33,336 nt of DNA, taken from assembly GCA_964595945.1 (NCBI GenBank), contig CAZQSL010000025.1, positions 1-33,336 of the forward strand, in the 5' to 3' direction. A program made the position numbers and the translations under genes. The stretch is from CAZQSL01 sp964595945. Its GTDB lineage: Bacteria > UBP15 > UBA6099 > JAJRTR01. Every line of letters begins with the position of its first letter. Positions within the stretch are counted from its first letter, which is position 1. Shown piece after piece: positions 7,559 to 15,200 of the stretch. The notes below the pieces were generated by a model that was given only the letters and a program-made list of their open reading frames with translations, was not told where the DNA came from and searched no databases.

Positions 7559-8944
7559 TCATTTGCCATGCCTGGCAGCCGGCTTTTTAGTACCGGTATC
7601 AGCGTTCGGTTTTCTGGCTCGTTCTTTTTCATACTCTCTGCGCATCTTCATCTTTTCGTCGACGGCTGTCTTGATCGCTGGATCGGAGTACTCCTTGGCC
7701 CAGAGAGCAAGGAGGTCTTTGTACTGTTTGTCGAGCCCTTCGATCTGCCTTGAGAGACTTGAGAATCTCTGTTGGCTGTCGTGGTCTGCGAGATAGCGTT
7801 TCAGCATCTGTAATGTGTCGGAGAGCAGGACGGAGATTTTGAGATTGATGGCATAGACATAGCTGTATTCGTAGGGGGGGCGGAGTTTCTGATAGCACAT
7901 TTTGACTGATTCCATGTCATTGATCATCATGTCAAGCTCTGTGTCAGTCTCGCCATAGAAAGCGTTGGGGTCTGAATTGATCGCGTCGAGATGACTGAGA
8001 AACGCTTCGTAGATGCTGTTCATCTGGTCATCGCACTCCTTGCGATTGGCGATATAATCTATTTTCGCGGCTCGCTCCGCGATTTTGGCGACTTCTGACT
8101 GGAGAGTCGCAATACTGTCGTTCTGGGGATCGATCTGAAGGGCGCGATAGGCTTCGCGAGAGGCCTCCGCGAGTTTGTTCTGCATAATGAGATTATTGAT
8201 CATTTTTATCGAAACCGGTATGAGATTCATATCCTTTTCGAGTATCTGCCTGTAATATTTTTCTGCTTCGGGGTACTTCTTCTGCCTCATGTAAATATCA
8301 CCGAGAGTCTCGTTGATCAGCATATAATCGGAGTATTCGGCATTCTTCAGAGCCCTTGTCAGATAGGGTATCGCTTCCAGCGGTTTTTTTTTGGTCCCGA
8401 GCGTAAGGCCCATATACTGGTTGGCAATACGGTTGGTCCTGTCGATGGCGAGAGCTTTTTTCAGTTCTCCAAGTGCTTTATTCCGATTACCGTTGATATA
8501 GCAGTATTTGCCGGAGAGGGCATGAAGCTCGGCGTTGCCCGGCCCCCATTTGAGCGCCTGTCCGACTGTCGTTTGCGCGTTTTTGTAGTCTTTCAGTCCT
8601 TCGTAAGACAAGGCGAGCTCTATCCAGCCAGCGATGACTTTGGGGCGTTTTCTGACAATCTGGCCGCAGATTTCCACTCCCTGAGCATAGTCGCCTGACT
8701 TGCGGTAGAGTTGGCAGGTATTGACCGTTTTCTGTGTTTTGAATGATAGCACTGCCATGACCACGCCGGATAGCATGACGACGGCGGCTACGATGTATAT
8801 CAAAGCCCGCCACTTTCGCGCGTTTTTTGCCTGGTCAAGCGCTTCTCCCGAGAGTCTGAGTGTGCCGGGCTTGAGCGGAGCGCCACAGTGTGAGCAAAAG
8901 CTTTTTTCTTCGCTCGTCTCTTTCATGCAACTCGGACATCGCAT
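7559..8944 (-). CDS. Membrane-anchored zinc-ribbon TPR protein
   Basis: From the chosen ATG the protein is 461 residues. It begins with a zinc ribbon (MRCPSC...FCSHCG, a CxxC pair of pairs), then a linker, one membrane segment (RALIYIVAAVVMLSGVVMAVL, about residues 47-68), then a run of tetratricopeptide repeats (about 75-290, for example WIELALSYEGLKDYKNAQ, HALSGKYCYINGNRNKA and LGDIYMRQKKYPEAEKYY). A helical, charged C-terminal half follows, ending in a Lys/Arg-rich tail. The zinc ribbon should be cytoplasmic and the TPR domain on the far side of the membrane. ATG-8944 is preferred because GGAGG ends 8 bases before it; ATG-8950 lies only 2 bases from that site, and a longer version starting at 8974 has no such support. 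Function is unknown; the layout suggests a scaffold for envelope protein complexes. Confidence 0.8.
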   Translation of the reverse strand: MRCPSCMKETSEEKSFCSHCGAPLKPGTLRLSGEALDQAKNARKWRALIYIVAAVVMLSGVVMAVLSFKTQKTVNTCQLYRKSGDYAQGVEICGQIVRKRPKVIAGWIELALSYEGLKDYKNAQTTVGQALKWGPGNAELHALSGKYCYINGNRNKALGELKKALAIDRTNRIANQYMGLTLGTKKKPLEAIPYLTRALKNAEYSDYMLINETLGDIYMRQKKYPEAEKYYRQILEKDMNLIPVSIKMINNLIMQNKLAEASREAYRALQIDPQNDSIATLQSEVAKIAERAAKIDYIANRKECDDQMNSIYEAFLSHLDAINSDPNAFYGETDTELDMMINDMESVKMCYQKLRPPYEYSYVYAINLKISVLLSDTLQMLKRYLADHDSQQRFSSLSRQIEGLDKQYKDLLALWAKEYSDPAIKTAVDEKMKMRREYEKERARKPNADTGTKKPAARHGK

Positions 8945-9229
8945 TGTCATTGCCTCCGCTTCGATAGCCTGCATGCGCTTATGTCATGGTGAGCGGCCGC
9001 AGGCAGTTGTGTCGCCGCTCGGAATGCTTGAAGAATTGGGACGAGGGCAACTCGTGCCTGTTTCCAGAGCGATATCTGTCGATCTTGATAACCCCTCCGC
9101 CAGGGCCACTCTGTCAGATGAAACCTTTGCCGGATATTCCGGAGTGATCATGCGCGACGGCAGCGGTACCGAAAAAATGTCTGTGAGCCGAGTACAGGTG
9201 CTGCTATCCGGCGGCCGCTGTTGCCCGTG
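8945..9229. other. Intergenic region without a convincing gene
   Basis: The open frames here, including a 124-codon minus-strand frame at 8984-9358, have low-complexity, Ser/Thr/Pro-rich translations and run through the terminator and into the end of the next gene, so I do not call them. The stretch holds two GCGGCCGC octamers (8993-9000 and 9211-9218) and the dyad CCGGATATTCCGG (9130-9142). A promoter for the TPR gene should be here but no good -35/-10 pair was seen. Confidence 0.5.
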
Positions 9230-9270
9230 AAAGAAAAGCGGCGGTTGAAGAATGAATGCCTCACCGCCGC
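9230..9270 (-). terminator. Rho-independent terminator of the FN3 giant gene
   Basis: Read on the minus strand, GCGGCGGT (9263-9270) pairs with ACCGCCGC (9238-9245) across a 17-base loop, followed by TTTTCTTTC. It begins 27 bases after the TAA of the giant gene. Confidence 0.75.
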
Positions 9271-9297
9271 CCGTGTGTCTGAAAGTAGAATGCCAGC

Positions 9298-12200
9298 TTA
9301 TTTGCTGAATCTTATTATGGCGGTCTGCGACATCTTGACCCAGAAACCTTTGCCCCATGTCAGATTTTGCCCGGTGTTGAGTGTACGATAGGCGGCAGCC
9401 ACAGGGTCGAACAACAGGGTGTTGGTGATGATCGAAGAAGATATCGCCTGGCTGAGCGGAACAAATGACAGTCCGTTATCGAGTGATACTGTCACGTTGA
9501 CGTCGTCCCATTCGAGATCGTTGAGCATCGGATTGCCGATAAGGTTCCATCCGGCAGACACCTGTATGTCCGATGTCTGGTCAAGATTGAGCGAGCCGGT
9601 GACTTCGATGTTTTCTCCGTCATTGTCAGCGTACACCCAGATGCCTTTGCCGGCAAGGTCTTCGCTCGGTGTCGGAGTATCGGGTGTGATACGGCTGTAA
9701 CCGGATGTGGAGATGTGCCCATATAGATCGAGAGACCGGGTGCTGTCGGGGCGAGTGATGGAGACTGTGCCGCCAGAAGCTTTTACGGCGGGAATGGATA
9801 TCAGATTCCAGCCTCTGTCGAGAGAGAGAGGACGTGAGGATGTGCTTGTGCCCGAAGAACTTGGAGATACTCCGACCGGTACTGAGCAGGGGCTTTCGTC
9901 GGCGGCGATGTCCGTGTAGCAGCCTGCCGTGTCATGTGATTCGCTGTTGTCCACTGCAGTGACGCAGTAGTAGTATAGCGTATTGTTGAGGAGTCCCGTA
10001 TCGATATAGGAGGGTTTGGTGATGAGGTCGGTGTTGACTTTCGTGTAGGTGCCGTTTTTCTGCGATGCCCTGAAAACATTGTAGCCCGCGAGGTCGGTTT
10101 CGTTGTTTTCGGTCCATGAAAGCTTGGCGCCGGTATTGAGTGCGAGCGTGCGCAGTCCAGCTGGTCTGTTGGGTGCGAATATGTCTTCGCCCGGTACTCC
10201 GCAAGCCTCGGTGTCGTCGCTGTTTTTGCCGTCCACGCGATTGGTGACGACTTTGTACCAGTAGGTGGTGAATGAATTCAGGGCGTTGTCGACATAATAT
10301 TCCTGCCGGAATTTTTCGACAGCCGGTGTCGAGGGATCAGGGTCAATGATCTGCCATGTGGCGCTGGTGCCGCTGGTTGTGGCGCGATAGAGGGAGAATC
10401 CGGCGATGTCCGGATTGCTGAGCATGTTGCCTGCGCTCCATGTGATGCGAAGTTGGTTGGGATTGTCGGAAGCAGGGCGAGTGGTGAGGTTGCTGACCGG
10501 ATTGGGGTTGGTGGGTGAAGCCGTGCCATAGCTGAAATCAGACTTGTCGCTTTCGTTTCCGTCGACATCGAATGCGGTGATCTTGTAGTAATACCTTTTC
10601 CCCTGTTCGACGCTGATGTCATTGTAGCAGGCATAGCTTGGGTCGGCCTGGTCGCAGTAGCATGGGGCGGTGTTGGCTTTGTCGCAGTGAGCGATTTTGC
10701 TTGTGTCGTTGAGGATAGCGGCGACGGTGCTGAAGGCGCCGGTGGATTTGGTGTCTCTGTAGATCGTGTAGCCGGAGAGGTCCGAATTGGCTGCTGTGGT
10801 GGGGTTTTCCTTGAATTTGACCACAAGGGAATCTCCTGACTGCGTTGCTACTACGACAGGTTTGTCGGGTTTGTCAGGTGAGGCGCTGTCGGCCTGCGGG
10901 GTGGGGATGGCGGGACTTGCGACTGATTTGTCGATTGCCGCGACATTGCCGACCGAGTCGATGGGGACGATTGTGTACCAGTACATGGTGTTGCTGCACA
11001 GCCCTTCTGTTTCAGTCGGTTTGGGGTCTTTGTAGGTGCAGGTTTCCGCTTGTGTGGAGTCGGCCGGATATGTGACGGAGGTGCCGCATTTCGCCGCGCC
11101 CGGGTCAAGTGATTTGATGAGCGAGTATGTGCCGAACTGGTTTGTCAGCGGGCTGACGATAGTGCAGGGACAGTCATCTTTCGCATTTGGCACGCCATCA
11201 CTGTCACAGTCACCCTGAGGAGAATCCGTGACATTGCAGGTACAGCCGGATATGGGTGAAGGTCCGCTGCGGTAGATGGCGTAGTTGGTCACGTCGGGCT
11301 CGGTCGATCTGCCCCAGTAGATTTCGATGCCGTTGGGGAGATTAGTGTCGTCGACGTACTTGTCGCCGTCGTTGTCGATGCCGTCGGTTTTTTCGCTTCC
11401 GCTTTCGCCCTTGTCATATCCAGCTCTTGCGTAGACATTGGAAGGTGCGACGGGGGCGGTGGTGTCCATGACAGTGGGTGCGATCGAAACGTAATCGGAG
11501 AGCTGGCTGATATTGCCGTTTGTGTCTACGGCGGCAATCTTGTAGTAGTAGGTCATGCCGATTATGCGGTCGCGATTGTCGATGAATGAGAGAGAGGCAA
11601 CGATCTTGACGGCCTGTCCGACGAGATTGGTGACTGTGGTGTATCCCGTGTCGGTTGTGAGCAGATCGATGGCGGAATAAGTGCCGGTCGGGGATGTGCT
11701 CCAGTAAATCTGATAACCGGCGGTGTCGCTTTGCTCGCTCTTGCGCCAGCCAAGTCCGATGCGTCCGTCAGAGAGGGATGTCGCGTTGAGGCCTGTCGGG
11801 GGTAAGGGTGGCACGGAGTCCTTGGGGGTCGCTCCGGTAGCCGTGCTGTATGTGCTCCTGTTGCCGTTGATGTCGACGGAGCGGACGCAGTAGTAATACT
11901 GGTTATCGAGGGTGACGGCGTTGTCGACTAAAATCGAGTCCGTGACGGTATCGGTGCAACATGCGCCGGTCTTGCAGCAGATGCCGGATGAGGTGCATGA
12001 GGAGCCTGTGGCGCAGTCCTTGTTTGTCGAGCAGTAGCCGTTTTTGAATGTGCTTGTGCTGCTGTTGGCAGCTTTTCCGCATATTTCGCTTTCTTCGCAG
12101 ATGTCATCGTTGGAGCTTCTGTAGACTTCGAAGTGGTCGAAATCTATTTCGGTCGGGAATGCCTGTTTGACGCCCTGTGCGTCCGAGTAGTATCCGTAGT

Positions 12201-15200
12201 CGTCATGTTCTTCCCACTTCACGGTGAGTTTGGTGCCATTGATGTCGGAAGATATGCCGCCTTGTGTCCCCCACGGCGGGGTCATGGGTGCGATAGTGTC
12301 GTGCGCCTGGACAGGGCCGTTGATTTCGGAGAAGCTTGTTTCGTTGCCGTTTTTGTCAATGGCCGTGACGGCGTAGTAGAAGTCAACGCCGTTATCGATG
12401 TTTTTGTCCTTGAAGCAGATAGTCTGTGTGGCGGCGGTGGCGGCGGTTTGGGCGATGAGGGCCGTGCTGACTTTTTTGAATGCGGATGCGGCCGGTTCGT
12501 AGCCGAGGCTGTTGGCGTCTTCGGCTCTGTATACGTTGTAGCCGAGCACGTCGCTGTCGTTATTGCGGAGCCACCATACCGAGAGCTGGTTGCCATAAAG
12601 ATCGCTGCCGCCCTGTTGCGGGCAGAAAGTCTCGTCGGTGATGCCGCTGCATGGCATTGCGTTGTGAGAAATCGGGTGGGTGCATGCGCCGATCACCATC
12701 GAGGGGGCCTGAGAGTCCGGAGACGTGATGATGGATGAGTCTGACCAGGGGCCTTCGTTGGGGGGGGGCGGGTCTTTGTCGGTGGGAGTGCCGTCGTAGG
12801 GATCGTACACTGCTTTGTCGACGCCGGCTATGCGGTAGAAGTAGGTCTTGTCTCTTACTACGGAGTGATCCGTGAATGATTTGTTGTAGATGCGTTCCTG
12901 ATTGCTGGTGTTGTCCGGCGAATTGAAGGGATAGCTGAATGTCGGGCATCCGCCGACGAGCCAGCTTGCTTCGCCGGTGTTGACCAGGCCAGTGTCTTCG
13001 TCGATGAGGCCGTCACCGTCTTCGTCAATGCCGTTGCCGGCGGTCAGTGTGTGGATGACGTCTTCGTCGATGAGGCCGTCGCCGTCATTGTCGATGCCGT
13101 CGTTGGGAGTTGGCGTGTATCCCGCGCCGGGTTTGCAGATAGTGATGTTGTTGTCGCATGAATAGCCGGCGGCGCACTGGGTCGACGCGGTACACTGGCA
13201 GCCTGGCGCCCTGTTGGAGTCACCCGAGCAGCCGATCGTGGTGGGGGCGACTGAATAGTATGGGGAGTTGGTGCAGATTTTGTATGGGATTTCGCACGCG
13301 TGGCCAGTATGGCAGTCGGTGTCGGCGGTACATTGGCAGCCGTCTGTGTAGGGCGGTGTGTCGCAACCGCCTCGCACGCAGGCGTAAAGGTTGTTTTTGT
13401 CGAGCGAACGATAGATGTTGAAATGATCGACTGTACGATCTGTGGAAGCCATGTTCCACGACATGGTTACGGCGGTGCCTTCCCTGTTGGATTGCAGGAC
13501 GAGGCCCTGTGGCTTTTGCGGAGGCTGTGTGTCGGCCGGCACCATGGTGTAGACGATGCTGCTGAATGTCGCGGGGTCGATCACGCTACAGTTGCCGCCT
13601 GCGGGCCAGTCGTAAGTTATTCTCTTGTCGTCGCAGTTTCTGCCGGCTATTGGGTTGACGCATCCTTCTTTGGTAGCCGGGTCGAAAGTATTGACGCCGT
13701 TGTTGCAGGTCCCTGGGTTGTCGGCGCCGTCGCCAGCGTACGGGCGGTCGATCGAGCGCACGAAGTAGTGGTATTTGTATCCGTCGATCAGTCCGTTATA
13801 GAATAGTACCGGGGGATGGATCGCGGGATTGTAGCCGGGCAGAGCGGAGACATCGAGGGTCTTCATGGGCATGGTATCAGTCGAATACATGACGGCAGCA
13901 GGATCGCTGAGCCATGCCGTGTCCGACGCGGAGATGTTGCCGCACCATTGCAGATCGGGGTTGGGGCCGCTCGCGCTGGATATCCATGAGCAGTCGACCC
14001 ATTCGTATGCGTGGGGCTCGCCCGGGGTGGGCAGTTCGTCGCCTTCGCCGACATCTCCGGTGCCGGCGGCGCCGTCGATGCCTACATCGTCAGCGAGTGT
14101 CCAGTTGCAGTTGTCATCCTTGATAAATTCACCGGCGGTGTTTTGCAGTGAGCAGGTGGGGATATACTGTGTCGGTGTGCTGCCGCCGGTGCCTATGCCG
14201 GTTTCTCTGAATCCGAATCCCTGGTCGACGTAGTAGCCCGTAAGCTTGTCCAGGATATTTTTGTGGGCCTGTCTGTAGTTGGCAGGGTCCGAGCAGTAGG
14301 CATCGAGAGTGCCGTCGATGGTCTTGATCACGGCGTCGACCGGGTTGGCGGGGCATCTGTAGACTGCGTATCCTCCCATGTCTGTTTCGGTGTTTGGGTT
14401 CCACACGATTTTGGCTGATCCGCCGTCGTTCATCACGTAGCTTTCGACCACATCGGTGGGTGATGGGGGCACGGTGTTTCTGAGGATTTTGATTGACAGC
14501 GGCGGTGTATATTCGCTGAAATTCATGACGGTCGTGCCTGTCGCGGGGCCGTCTTTCGGCATGTCGAAGGCTCTGACGCGCAGCCAGTATTCCTGGCCGT
14601 CAGCGGCGAGTTGCGTGGAGTCATCCGAACAGTTGAGCGCAAGGCACCCCTCGTCGACAATCCCGTCCTTGTCATCGTCGACACCATCGCCCGGCGGGTC
14701 GCAATCAGTGTCGATGACGCAGGCAATCGTTTCGCCGGGGAATCCGTATCCGGTAAGCGGCTGGGTTTCGTCGTATGGTGCCGGGAATCGTGTCCTGATT
14801 TCGGGCGAGAGTATTCCGTCATAGGGCTCGTCGAGTTCGGGAGCAGGACGCGGAGTGGGGAGCATACCCCAGCAGTCTCCAGAGGTATCGAGTACCGGAT
14901 CGCACATCACGTGATATGTCTGATATGGGCCGATGCGTCCACGCGAAATTTCGATCTGATATCCGCCGAGGTCCATGAGATTGGACCTGAGGCCATCGTT
15001 ATTGAACACGGATTCACGCCATTTGATTTCGCCCTGCGTCGAAGTCGGCAGATAGCCTTCTTCGACCCTCATGTCCGAGTTGGGCTCCAGCGCGGCAATG
15101 TCGCCGTCATTGTCGATAGTGTCAGTCCTGTCAGCTTCATCGCATCTGCCCAGACATACTTCGAGGTCCGTGGGAGGTACGGGCGCGGTGTAGTCTGTGG

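Noticed and set aside
8984..9358. 124-codon minus-strand ORF
   Set aside because: It overlaps the terminator and the 3' end of the giant gene, has a low-complexity translation and no ribosome-binding site.
12985..13105. Asp-rich doublet as RTX (GGxGxD) repeats
   Set aside because: Glycine spacing does not fit RTX nonapeptides; the DxDxDG pattern fits MopE/thrombospondin-3-like loops.
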